A stretch of 64,000 nt of DNA from Myxococcus stipitatus. Lineage in GTDB: Bacteria; Myxococcota; Myxococcia; Myxococcales; Myxococcaceae. The stretch covers positions 7,378,001-7,442,000 of the forward strand of contig NZ_CP102770.1 in the NCBI RefSeq assembly GCF_038561935.1, in the 5' to 3' direction. Numbering within the stretch: the first letter of the stretch is position 1; each line of letters starts with the position of its first letter. Under the pieces are notes generated by a model. That model did not search any database. It saw nothing but the letters and a program-made list of their open reading frames with translations, and was not told where the DNA came from. The translations under genes and the position numbers were made by a program. Shown one piece after another: positions 32,767-41,678 of this stretch.

Positions 32767-35603
32767 GCGCCACCTCTTCTCCTGCTCAGAGTCCTTCCAT
32801 GAAGACCTCTCTCCTCCGAGGCGGTGGCGCGCTCGCGCTGCTGCTCGTCGCGTTCTTCGCGACGCTCCCCCTGCCCGCGCTCGCCGCCGGTCAGAACTAC
32901 GGCCGCATGGCCGGCTACGTCTATGACCCGACGGGCGCGCCGCTCGCCGAGGTGCCGCTGACCGTGAGCGGCCCGGCGCTGCAGCAGCCCCAGTCGCGCA
33001 CCAGCGGCGAGGACGGCCGCTTCGAGTTCGACACCCTGCCCCCCGGCGAGAACTACGTCCTGGAGGTCAACGTCCCGGGCTTCGCCCCCATCAAGAAGAC
33101 GGGCATCACCGTCCTGCTGGGCCAGGCCACGCAGGTGGACGTGAAGCTGGAGGTGTTCACCGAGACGCAGGCGGTGGCCACCTATGAAATCGTCGAGAAG
33201 GTCAACCCCATCATCAACCCGGACTCCGCCCAGACGGGCGCGGTGATGACGGCGGAGAAGGCGGCCACCTCGCCTGTCTTCACGCAGGTGCAGGCCATGC
33301 CGCAGCTGGTCGCGGGCGTCGGCCAGGGCAACGCGCCCAGCCTCCGCGCCGGCCTGTCGCGCTACGGCAAGTTCTACATCGACGGCATGGACACGTCCGA
33401 CGTCGTCGACGGCAGCATCAGCTCGCCGATGAGCTTCTACGCAGTGGAGAACTTCGAGGTCATCACCGGCGGCCTGGATGCCCAGTACAACTCGCTGGGC
33501 CTCATCGAGAACGTCGTCAGCAAGAGCGGCTCCAACAAGTTCACCTACGACGTGACGATGATCCTGTCGCCGGCGTGGGCCAACGCGAAGTACCGCGGCG
33601 CGGCCAACCAGAACCCCAACGTCGCCAACTACACGCAGAACGAGGTGCCGCTGTCCGAGACGGCCTTCTACAGCCCGCTCGTCGGCGTGGGTGGTCCCAT
33701 CATCAAGGACAAGCTGTGGTTCTACTTCTCCGGTCAGTGGAACTTCTCCCACCGCGAGACGCCGCTGGGTGAGGAGAACCGCCCGTCCGACACCGAGACG
33801 CGCCTGGCCCGCCTGAAGCTGACCTGGCAGCCCACGCCGAAGGACCGCGTGTCCCTGGCGTTCAACTACGACAACAACAACATCACCAACCAGGTCTCCT
33901 CGACGTTCGCCTCCCCCGAGGCGGAGACGAAGATCGACCGCGGCGGCTTCTTCACCATCCTCAACTACGACCGCAGCTTCACGGACAACGTCCTGTTCCA
34001 GCTCCAGACGGGTATCACCTACAAGGACATCTGGAACGGGCCCATGGACGAGGACCGTCAGGACATCGCCCACATCTACAACAGCACGACGTACCGGAAC
34101 GCCGGCGCGCTGCGCAACGAAGTGGGCAACCTGGTCACGGAAGAGCGCATGCGCTTCCAGTTCGACCCCACGCTGCTCTTCAAGGTGAAGAACCACCAGA
34201 TGAAGGCGGGCGTGCAGGTCAGCTACCTGAGCGGCGACAAGACGGCGCAGGTGATTGGCAACCGCCGCTTCAACGACCGCAACGGCGAGTGCAACCCGGA
34301 TGACCCGTCCACGTTCCAGTACTGCAACGAGCGCATCGACTTCTACAACAGCGAGGGCGTCCAGGCGCCGCTGACCACGGAGGCCTCGGTGCTGACCGCC
34401 GGCGCCTTCATCCAGGACCGCTGGAACGTCAACCGCTACCTGACGCTGGTCGCGGGCCTCCGCGCGGACCTGGGCCGTCTGTACGGTGACAACAACCAGT
34501 TCATCACCAACCTGGTGGGCATCGGCCCGCGCTTCTCCGCCACGTACGACATCTTCGGCAACCGCACCACGCTGGTGAAGGCGCACTACGGCCGCTCCAA
34601 CGAGGTCGGCGACGTCTTCATCGCGCAGCACGCCAACCCGGAGCTGCTCCAGGTCCGCTCCACGTTCGCGGGCGGCGCGTTCGCGGACTGTGCGCCGGAC
34701 ACCGTCGGCAACACGCAGTGCAGTGTCGCGGGTGGCGCCTCCGGCCGCTACTTCGACAAGAGCAGCCACACGCCGCCGAGCGTGGACGAGGTGTCGCTGG
34801 GCCTGCACCACGCCATCAGCGAGGGCGCGGTCATCGGCACCGACCTGACCTACCGCAAGTACTCCAACATGTGGGTCGACGAGGAGGTCAACCGCATCTG
34901 GGACCCGTCCGGTCAGCGCGTGATTGGCTACGTGGACGGCGTGAACCACACCATCGTGAAGATCCACAACCCGGACGACGCCTGGCGTGACTACAAGGGC
35001 GTGGACCTGTGGGCGCAGGGCCGCACGGGCCCGTGGGACCTGCTGGCCAGCTACACCCTGGGCTTCAGCAACGGCACGGTGGGCGACTACTTCGACGGCT
35101 ACGGCGCCAACCCGCGCTTCAAGCAGTTCTTCGAGGGTCCGTCCCCCGAGGACATCCGCCACACCATCAAGGGCGCCGTCGGCTACACCACGACGTTCGG
35201 CCTCGATTTCGGCGTGCGCTTCAACTACCGCACGGGCGCGCCCATGTGGATGTTCCAGGAAGGCTCCGTCGACCGGCAGCGCGTCGTCCGCTCGCCGCGC
35301 GGCACGGGCCACGCCTACAACACCAGCAACGGCATCCCGGACTTCAATGACCCGGCGGCCATCTCCGAGCTGCGCCAGCCGAGCCAGTTCCTGTTCGACG
35401 TCCAGGCCCGCTACGACCTGAACCGCATCGTGAAGACGCAGGAGACGAAGATGGAGCTCACGCTCATCCTCTTCAACGTCCTGAACAACAGCGACGTCAC
35501 GTTCGTCCAGGAGCAGTGGCGCTCGAACAACAACCGCTTCGGCACGGCGACCAGCCGCCGCAGCCCGATGCAGGCCGAGCTGCTGCTGCGCGTGCGCAAC
35601 TAG
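32763..35603 (+). CDS. TonB-dependent outer-membrane receptor with carboxypeptidase-regulatory domain
   Basis: 946 residues from GTG 32763 (GGGGAG 6 nt upstream, overlapping the previous stop); ATG 32799 is an alternative that trims 12 residues before the signal peptide. After the signal (LLLVAFFATLPLPALA) comes a CarboxypepD_reg domain (~35-125: AGYVYDPTGAPLAEVPLTVSG, EDGRFEFDTLPPGENY), then a plug (~150-270: RAGLSRYGKFYIDGMDTSDVV, YAVENFEVITGGLDAQY) and a ~670-residue beta barrel ending LLLRVRN. This is the Oar/SusC-like myxobacterial layout. Ligand unknown. The TonB-like protein at 30884 is the likely energy source. Confidence 0.88.
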   Translation: MSATSSPAQSPSMKTSLLRGGGALALLLVAFFATLPLPALAAGQNYGRMAGYVYDPTGAPLAEVPLTVSGPALQQPQSRTSGEDGRFEFDTLPPGENYVLEVNVPGFAPIKKTGITVLLGQATQVDVKLEVFTETQAVATYEIVEKVNPIINPDSAQTGAVMTAEKAATSPVFTQVQAMPQLVAGVGQGNAPSLRAGLSRYGKFYIDGMDTSDVVDGSISSPMSFYAVENFEVITGGLDAQYNSLGLIENVVSKSGSNKFTYDVTMILSPAWANAKYRGAANQNPNVANYTQNEVPLSETAFYSPLVGVGGPIIKDKLWFYFSGQWNFSHRETPLGEENRPSDTETRLARLKLTWQPTPKDRVSLAFNYDNNNITNQVSSTFASPEAETKIDRGGFFTILNYDRSFTDNVLFQLQTGITYKDIWNGPMDEDRQDIAHIYNSTTYRNAGALRNEVGNLVTEERMRFQFDPTLLFKVKNHQMKAGVQVSYLSGDKTAQVIGNRRFNDRNGECNPDDPSTFQYCNERIDFYNSEGVQAPLTTEASVLTAGAFIQDRWNVNRYLTLVAGLRADLGRLYGDNNQFITNLVGIGPRFSATYDIFGNRTTLVKAHYGRSNEVGDVFIAQHANPELLQVRSTFAGGAFADCAPDTVGNTQCSVAGGASGRYFDKSSHTPPSVDEVSLGLHHAISEGAVIGTDLTYRKYSNMWVDEEVNRIWDPSGQRVIGYVDGVNHTIVKIHNPDDAWRDYKGVDLWAQGRTGPWDLLASYTLGFSNGTVGDYFDGYGANPRFKQFFEGPSPEDIRHTIKGAVGYTTTFGLDFGVRFNYRTGAPMWMFQEGSVDRQRVVRSPRGTGHAYNTSNGIPDFNDPAAISELRQPSQFLFDVQARYDLNRIVKTQETKMELTLILFNVLNNSDVTFVQEQWRSNNNRFGTATSRRSPMQAELLLRVRN

Positions 35604-35619
35604 CCACATCGCCTCACGT

Positions 35620-35662
35620 GGGCCCTCGCTTCCGGTGCGGTGACGCCTGGAAGCGAGGGCCC
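35620..35662 (+). terminator. strong hairpin terminator after receptor gene
   Basis: Perfect 14-bp inverted repeat (GGGCCCTCGCTTCC/GGAAGCGAGGGCCC) with a 15-nt loop, starting 17 bp after the receptor stop and followed by TTGAATCT. Confidence 0.75.
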
Positions 35663-35697
35663 TTGAATCTGGCGGGGAGCCCGTTCTAGACGGGCGT

Positions 35698-37548
35698 GTG
35701 ACTTCCTCCACGCGTCCCTTCCGTTTCGGGCTGCTGTCCGCCCTCCTCGCCGCCTGTGCCTCCACGCCCCCCGCGCAGGAGGCCGCTCCCCAGGTGCCAC
35801 CGCCCGCGCGCTCGAGCGCCGCGGAAGTCGCGCCGGAGCCCCTCCGAATCACGGTGGTGGGAACCAACGACCTGCACGGCTGGGTCATGCCCTCCCGCGC
35901 CACGCTGCCCAACGGCGCGGCGGTGGAGCAAGGCGGACTGGCCGCGTTCGCGGGCTACCTGCGCATCCTCCGGGCGCAGAACCCGGACGGCGTGCTGCTG
36001 CTGGACGGAGGCGACCTCTTCCAGGGCACGCTCGCCTCCAACCTCACCGAGGGAGCGGTGGTCATCGACGCGATGAACACGCTGGGCTACTCGGCGTCCG
36101 CGCTCGGCAACCACGAGTTCGACTTCGGGCCCGCGGGGCCGCTGTCGGTGGGGATTGACGGGGAGGACCCGTTCGGCGCGCTCAAGGCGCGCATCGCGCA
36201 GGCGAAGTTCCCCATCATGGGCGTCAACGTCACGGACAGCCAGACGGGCGGGGTGCCGACGTGGCTGGGCAATGACGGCACGCTGCTGGTGGAGCGGCGC
36301 GGGGTGCGCATCGGCATCATGGGGCTTGCGACGCCGCACACCCCGCAGGTGACCAACCCGGTGAACGTGGCGAGCCTGCGCTTCGCTCCGCTGGCTCCGG
36401 TGGCGCTCGCCACGGCCCAGGGCCTGCGTGCACGCGGAGCCGAGGTGGTGGTCGCGGTGGCGCACGCGGGCGCGGTGTGCAAGCGGCACGACAACCCGCG
36501 GGACGCCTCCTCGTGCGACCGGGGGGACAGCGAGATTGTCGAGCTGCTGGAGGAGCTGCCCGAGGGGACGCTGGACGCGGTGGTGGCCGGGCACACGCAC
36601 CAGCCCGTGGGTCACTTCATCCGGGGCACGCCGGTCATCGAGACGTCGGGCAAGGGCCGCGCCTTCGGGCTCGTGGACCTCTACGTGGACCCGGTGACGC
36701 GCAAGGTGCTGCCCGAGCGCAGCACGCTGGAGGGCTCCATCCCGGTGTGCGTGCGCGTGGACTCGGCCGTGGGCACGTGTGACGAGCGGAAGCTGAAGGA
36801 CACGAAGCAGGTGGAGCTGGCGCCCGCGACCTTCCGGGGCCAGCCGGTGGTGGTGGACGCGGCGATGGAGGCGCAGCTCTCCCAGGCGCTGGCCCAGGTG
36901 GAGGAGGTGCAGCGCCGGCCGTTGGGGGTGAAGGTTCCGGCGGCGCTCACGCGCAACTACGAGGCGGAGAGCCCGCTGGGGAGCGTGCTGTCGGACGCGC
37001 TGCGGGAGGTCTCCAAGTCGGACATCGCCCTGCTGAACAGCGGCGGCCTGCGCGCGGAGCTGCCCGCGGGGGAGCTCACCTACGGCGCGCTGTTCGAGGT
37101 GCTGCCGTTCGACAACACCATCGCGGTGCTGACGGTGTCGACGGAGGAGCTGAAGCGGCTGCTGGAGGCGGCGTATGCGCGCAAGGGCATCTACCAGGTG
37201 TCGGGGCTGAAGGTGCGCGTCGAGACGTGCAACGGCGTGTCGAAGCTGGCGTCGGTCACCCTGGCGAACGGCAAGCCGCTGCCCGCCAACAAGCGCTTCC
37301 GGGTGGCGATGCCGGACTTCCTGGCGCGGGGCGGTGGCGGATTGGATGACGTGCTCAAGACGCTGGCGCCGGAGAGCATCGACCTGGGCGAGCGTCAGGC
37401 GCTCACGCTGCGCGATGGGCTCATCGAGCACTGGAAGGCGAAAGGCAAGGCGCTGGTGGCGCCCACGCCCGGTCGGCTCGTGCGCGTCACCGGAGTAAGC
37501 TGCCCGAAGGCCGCGGCTGGCGAGGCGGGCACGGCGTCGTCGAAGTAG
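35698..37548 (+). CDS. 5'-nucleotidase/metallophosphatase lipoprotein (UshA-like)
   Basis: 616 residues, GTG start, lipobox LAAC (~residue 20). The N-terminal calcineurin-like phosphoesterase domain has all metal motifs in order: GTNDLHG, LDGGDLFQG, LGNHEFDFG, VVAVAHAG and AGHTHQ. The C-terminal 5'-nucleotidase substrate domain (~410-590) has LNSGGLRAELPAGELTYGALFEVLPFDN. It would hydrolyse nucleotides or related phosphate esters outside the cytoplasm, supplying nucleosides and phosphate from prey or environment. Two hairpins flank the gene (35620 and 37555). Confidence 0.9.
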   Translation: MTSSTRPFRFGLLSALLAACASTPPAQEAAPQVPPPARSSAAEVAPEPLRITVVGTNDLHGWVMPSRATLPNGAAVEQGGLAAFAGYLRILRAQNPDGVLLLDGGDLFQGTLASNLTEGAVVIDAMNTLGYSASALGNHEFDFGPAGPLSVGIDGEDPFGALKARIAQAKFPIMGVNVTDSQTGGVPTWLGNDGTLLVERRGVRIGIMGLATPHTPQVTNPVNVASLRFAPLAPVALATAQGLRARGAEVVVAVAHAGAVCKRHDNPRDASSCDRGDSEIVELLEELPEGTLDAVVAGHTHQPVGHFIRGTPVIETSGKGRAFGLVDLYVDPVTRKVLPERSTLEGSIPVCVRVDSAVGTCDERKLKDTKQVELAPATFRGQPVVVDAAMEAQLSQALAQVEEVQRRPLGVKVPAALTRNYEAESPLGSVLSDALREVSKSDIALLNSGGLRAELPAGELTYGALFEVLPFDNTIAVLTVSTEELKRLLEAAYARKGIYQVSGLKVRVETCNGVSKLASVTLANGKPLPANKRFRVAMPDFLARGGGGLDDVLKTLAPESIDLGERQALTLRDGLIEHWKAKGKALVAPTPGRLVRVTGVSCPKAAAGEAGTASSK

Positions 37549-37554
37549 CGCGCG

Positions 37555-37626
37555 TGCTCCTGGCAGTCACTGGCTTTGGGAGTGCGGGCGGTGGAATCTC
37601 CACCCTCCAGCATTCGGCCAGGAGCA
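37555..37626 (+). promoter_or_regulatory. leader hairpin enclosing the Shine-Dalgarno of the next gene
   Basis: A perfect 10-bp inverted repeat, TGCTCCTGGC (37555-37564) and GCCAGGAGCA (37617-37626), with an inner GGTGGA-ATC-TCCACC hairpin. The right arm contains AGGAG, the ribosome binding site of the TTG start at 37632, so folding would hide it. It starts 7 bp after the nucleotidase stop and could instead be that gene's terminator. Confidence 0.45.
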
Positions 37627-37631
37627 TTTCG

Positions 37632-39512
37632 TTGAGACGCATTGGCATCGCCGCGGTCCTCGCATTGTCGACCCTCGGGGCTTGTTCGAAGGACAGCCGC
37701 CCCGAGGCGCCCCCCGTGTCGAGCGCGGGCCCCTTCCGGCTCTGCGGAGCCCTCGGCACGGGAGCACTCGCGGCGTCTGCTTTGTCGCCGGATGGGTCCG
37801 TCCTGGTCACCACCACCCTGGCAGGCCAGCTCATTCTCTACCGGCATGCGGACGGGACCCGACTGAACACCCTCTGGGACCTGCCGGGCCAGCAGGTGGG
37901 CGTGTCGTTCGCCCGGAATGGCAGCCTCCTCGTGGCGGCCAGCCAGACGGAAACCCGCGTGTGGCGCTTCCCGGACATGACCCTGGTCCGGACCTTCACG
38001 CGGCCGCACTCGGACCGGACGACAGCCGTGGCCATCTCGCCGGATGGAGCATGGGTCGCGACCGGAGGGTTCGACACCCACAGCGACGCCGCCACCGTGC
38101 GCATCTGGAGCATGGTGGATGGCAGCCAGGCGGGGCTTTGGATGGAACGATACGAGCCCCTCATCCACTCGCTGGCCTTCTCCCCGGATGGCGCATCGCT
38201 CGCCATCGCGGCGAATCGTGACGCGTGGGTCGTTCGAGTTCCGGATGCCGCCCAGCCACGCACCCTCTTCGTGCTCTCCCGCGGGCAGGTCTCCTGGTCC
38301 GCGGATGGAAAGCTCGTGGCCGCCGGAGGCTCGGTGGTGGAGGTGGACACCGGAAAGGCGGTCAAGGCACTGGCCTTCTCCGAGAGTCTCGACGTGAGCA
38401 CCTTCTCCCAGGATGGGAGCCTCTACGCGGAAGCAGCCGCGTCAGGAGCCATCAGGGTCTACCGCACCACGGACTGGACGACACCGCACCAGGTCATCCC
38501 CTCACAAGGAAGCTCCCGTCCAAGCCGTGTGGCCTTCAACGCGGACAACACCGAGCTCATCGTCGACCTGGGGGTCAGCCACTTCGGATGCAATGGCACG
38601 GGGCAGACCTGCGATACGTGGGGGAGCGAGGTCGTCACCCACTCCATCCAGCCCCCTGGAACTTCACGCATCCTCTCGATGGGCCCACGGTTGGGAAGTC
38701 CGTTGGCGCTCTCTCCAGACGGCTCGCACCTCGCGGCCAGCACCAACGGTGTCCTGAGCATCTGGAAGCTCTCGGACCTGAGCGCGGTCGTTGCGCCCTC
38801 CTTCGCCACGTCCTGGCGCCTCCAGCTCAGCCCGGACATGGACCGGATTCTCGTGGACGAGAACATCCATGACCTGGTCACCGGACAGGTACTGCAGTTC
38901 CCCTCCCTCTCCGCCCTTTCCCCTGACTTCACGGTGCTCGCACAGCTCGACCTCGAGAAGGACCAACTCGTGTTGCAGGACGTCGCGACAGGCAAGCGCA
39001 TCAAGGAGATCAACGTGCAGGGGATGTTCGCCCTCCGCTTCTCCCCGGATGGGCGATTCCTCACCATCGCCGGCAAAAACAACGGCATTCAGATCGAGGT
39101 CGTGGACGTCGCGAGAGGCAAGGTCAGTCAATCCTTCAAGCTGGAGCGCAACGAAGGAGGATACAACATCCAGTTCTCACCCGATGGACAGTGGCTCTCC
39201 AGTACGGGGCAGCTCCCCCCCACGACCGTCCAGGTCCTGGGTCGGCGGGGTCAGCCTCGCGTGTCACTCTCGGTCGGTACCGTGTCTGCCTTCTCACCTG
39301 ACAGCACCGTCCTGGCCACGGGAAATGCCGCTGCGGAGGTGTTGCTCTGGCGGACCGCTGACTTCACGGTTCGCGAGAAGCTGCTGGGCCACGGCAGGGC
39401 CGCTGGCCCCGAACAATTTCCGCGGATCATCGAAAGCATCGCCTTCGCACGGACGGGCCAGCTCGTGACGCTGGGCGCGGACCGGACGATTCGCATCTGG
39501 TGTTCCCAATAG
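37632..39512 (+). CDS. WD40-like beta-propeller lipoprotein
   Basis: 626 residues from TTG 37632, chosen because AGGAG lies 7 nt upstream and the product begins with a lipoprotein signal (RRIGIAAVLALSTLGAC, Cys18). About a dozen WD-type blades fill the mature protein: LSPDGSVLVTTT, AISPDGAWVATGGF, LAFSPDGASLAIAA, LRFSPDGRFLTIAG, IQFSPDGQWLSS, ending TLGADRTIRIWCSQ. This is an exported propeller, probably a protein-binding scaffold. No catalytic module is attached. Confidence 0.82.
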   Translation: MRRIGIAAVLALSTLGACSKDSRPEAPPVSSAGPFRLCGALGTGALAASALSPDGSVLVTTTLAGQLILYRHADGTRLNTLWDLPGQQVGVSFARNGSLLVAASQTETRVWRFPDMTLVRTFTRPHSDRTTAVAISPDGAWVATGGFDTHSDAATVRIWSMVDGSQAGLWMERYEPLIHSLAFSPDGASLAIAANRDAWVVRVPDAAQPRTLFVLSRGQVSWSADGKLVAAGGSVVEVDTGKAVKALAFSESLDVSTFSQDGSLYAEAAASGAIRVYRTTDWTTPHQVIPSQGSSRPSRVAFNADNTELIVDLGVSHFGCNGTGQTCDTWGSEVVTHSIQPPGTSRILSMGPRLGSPLALSPDGSHLAASTNGVLSIWKLSDLSAVVAPSFATSWRLQLSPDMDRILVDENIHDLVTGQVLQFPSLSALSPDFTVLAQLDLEKDQLVLQDVATGKRIKEINVQGMFALRFSPDGRFLTIAGKNNGIQIEVVDVARGKVSQSFKLERNEGGYNIQFSPDGQWLSSTGQLPPTTVQVLGRRGQPRVSLSVGTVSAFSPDSTVLATGNAAAEVLLWRTADFTVREKLLGHGRAAGPEQFPRIIESIAFARTGQLVTLGADRTIRIWCSQ

Positions 39513-39516
39513 CTCG

Positions 39517-39559
39517 AGGGCGGCACGGTTGGAGAGGCGTTCGCCTGTCCGGCCGCCCT
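39517..39559 (+). terminator. hairpin terminator
   Basis: AGGGCGGC/GCCGCCCT (8 bp) enclosing a second small stem AGGCG-TT-CGCCT, immediately after the propeller gene stop. Confidence 0.5.
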
Positions 39560-39613
39560 TGGGCCGAAGAGCCCGACGTCTCGACGAGGGGCGGGTAGAC
39601 TCCATGGCTCCCC

Positions 39614-41548
39614 ATGGCTTCCTCGCCGCCCCCTGACTTCGAAGACGCGCGTGCCCGGCTGATGCGCCGGGCCCTCTGGCTCCCGCTGCTCCTCGTGGCG
39701 CTCGCCTATGCCAACACGGTGCGCGGCACGTTCGTCTGGGACGACCACTCGCTCATCGAGGAGCAATCCTTGGTGCGCGAGCTGGCGCCGCTGCCGGACT
39801 ACTTCACGCGCATGTTCTGGAGCGACTCGCTGAGCGTCTCGCGCGGCTACTACCGGCCGCTCGTGACGCTGGGGTACGCGGTGGAGTACGCGCTCTGGGG
39901 CGGCGCCGCAGAGGGCTTCCACCTGACGAACCTGCTGTTCCACCTCGCCGTCGTGGCGTGGGTGTTCCTCCTGTGCCGACGAGGGGGCGCCTCGCCCTGG
40001 GGAGCGGCAGTCGGTGCGGCGGCCTTCGGACTCTTTCCCCGGCTGACCGAGTCCGTGGCGTGGATCTCCGGACGCACCGATGTCCTGGCCGCGCTCTTCA
40101 TGCTCGCCGCACTGCTCGTCTATCAGACGGACCGGGCCCCTCGACGCTGGCTGTCGGCAGGACTCTTGTTGCTTGGCCTCTTCTGCAAGGAGGTGGCGGT
40201 GGCGGGAGTCCTCGCGCTCGCGGTCCTGGAGCTGCGCGCAGTGCGTGCTCGGGAACGAAGCATGGGACAGGCCCTGCGCAACCTGGTGCCCCTGGCGGTG
40301 GCGCTCGCCGTCTATGGCGCGCTCCGGCTGAACGCGCTGCGCTCGGACGTTCGCGAGCTCGATGGAGGCACGAGCACGGGCTTGTCCCTGGGCGAGCGCG
40401 TACCCACCGCGCTCGCGGCGGTCGGCCACTACGCGGTGATGCTCGTGGATGCGCTCCGGCCTCGGCTCCAGGTGGGGGTCGTGGGCGAAGCGCCTCTCGC
40501 ATGGGTCCTGCTCGGCGCGGGGGTCCTCGTCGCGGGAATCATCCTGGCGTGGCGATGGGGAGGAAGACTGCCTCCCTTGTCTCGGGCCGCATTGGCCGCG
40601 GGCGCGCTCGCACTGGCGCTGGTCCTTCACTTGATTCCCTTGGGAATCCATACGCTGGCGTCGGACCGCTTCCTCTACGTGCCCGTGGCGATGCTGGCCA
40701 TCGCATTCGCCGCCCCCATCGAAAACGCCGTGCGGGCCCGCCCCAAGCTCGCTGGGGCCGTGACAGGTGGAGTCCTGCTCTCCTTCGCGGGAGCCACGCA
40801 CCTGCGCAACCGCGACTGGATGGACGAGATGCGGCTGTGGCGCGTGGCCGAGCGTGTCTCCGGCCCTGATGACGCGTTCGTCCAGCAGCAGCTCGGCGGG
40901 CTCTACATGAACGTGCACCGGTACGACGAGGCACTCGTCCACCTCCAGAACTCGGTGCGCACCCAGAACCGGATGACGGGCGCCAAGGGCTACAACAACC
41001 TGGCGCTGTGCCTCACAAAGCTCGGCCGGCACGAAGAAGCCATTACCTTGTTCGAAGACATGGTGAAGCAGCAGCCCGGCTACCACCGCGGCCACCTCAA
41101 CCTCGCCATGACGTTGGCGCGAGCGGGCCGCTTCGACGACGCCCTCCTCCGCCTCCAGACGCTGCAATCCCTGACACCCGGCGACACCGTCATCCCCGAG
41201 CTTCGCGCGCTGTTCGAGCGCTCACGAGACACCGTGGCGAAGCTGCCAAAGAAGCGCCCCGGTGACGCGGAGCCCGCGGCGGTCGCGGAGGCTCGGGCCA
41301 GGATGTATCAAGAGCTCGGCGCACCTCACGAAGCGGCCACGAGTTGGGAAGCCGTGTTGAATGCGCCCGACTCGACTCCCGAGCAGCGACTGCACGCGGT
41401 GGGCTTCCTCGTGTTCGAGGGGAACCTGGGCCGCGCGAGGAATGCCCTCGAAGGCCTGATGCGCACACAGCCCGGAGACGAACGCCTGCTCTTGCTGGAG
41501 GAAGCACTCGTCTCGCGGTCGTCCCTTGACCTGTCTCGGATGGAATGA
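39614..41548 (+). CDS. TMTC-like GT-C membrane protein with C-terminal TPRs
   Basis: 644 residues. About ten transmembrane helices span residues ~20-400. The first luminal/periplasmic loop holds the GT-C catalytic-type acidic pair W-D43-D44 (TFVWDDHSLI), and the next holds SVAWISGRTDVLAALF followed by LFCKE, as in TMTC O-mannosyltransferases and their bacterial relatives. Residues ~415-640 contain TPRs (GAKGYNNLALCLTKLGRHEEAITLFEDMVKQQPG). It probably transfers a lipid-linked sugar to exported proteins recognised by the TPRs; activity is inferred. Confidence 0.78.
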   Translation: MASSPPPDFEDARARLMRRALWLPLLLVALAYANTVRGTFVWDDHSLIEEQSLVRELAPLPDYFTRMFWSDSLSVSRGYYRPLVTLGYAVEYALWGGAAEGFHLTNLLFHLAVVAWVFLLCRRGGASPWGAAVGAAAFGLFPRLTESVAWISGRTDVLAALFMLAALLVYQTDRAPRRWLSAGLLLLGLFCKEVAVAGVLALAVLELRAVRARERSMGQALRNLVPLAVALAVYGALRLNALRSDVRELDGGTSTGLSLGERVPTALAAVGHYAVMLVDALRPRLQVGVVGEAPLAWVLLGAGVLVAGIILAWRWGGRLPPLSRAALAAGALALALVLHLIPLGIHTLASDRFLYVPVAMLAIAFAAPIENAVRARPKLAGAVTGGVLLSFAGATHLRNRDWMDEMRLWRVAERVSGPDDAFVQQQLGGLYMNVHRYDEALVHLQNSVRTQNRMTGAKGYNNLALCLTKLGRHEEAITLFEDMVKQQPGYHRGHLNLAMTLARAGRFDDALLRLQTLQSLTPGDTVIPELRALFERSRDTVAKLPKKRPGDAEPAAVAEARARMYQELGAPHEAATSWEAVLNAPDSTPEQRLHAVGFLVFEGNLGRARNALEGLMRTQPGDERLLLLEEALVSRSSLDLSRME

Positions 41549-41678
41549 CCGTCCTGAGGTTGCCCCTGTTACAAACAGCGGGGTTGTCTTCGCCGGGGTC
41601 TTGGCTGGATAAGCGATGCAGATCGGCACGACATGGCAGACGCGTCAAGCGCCGTCCGGCGCATGCGAGGGGTGGAAC

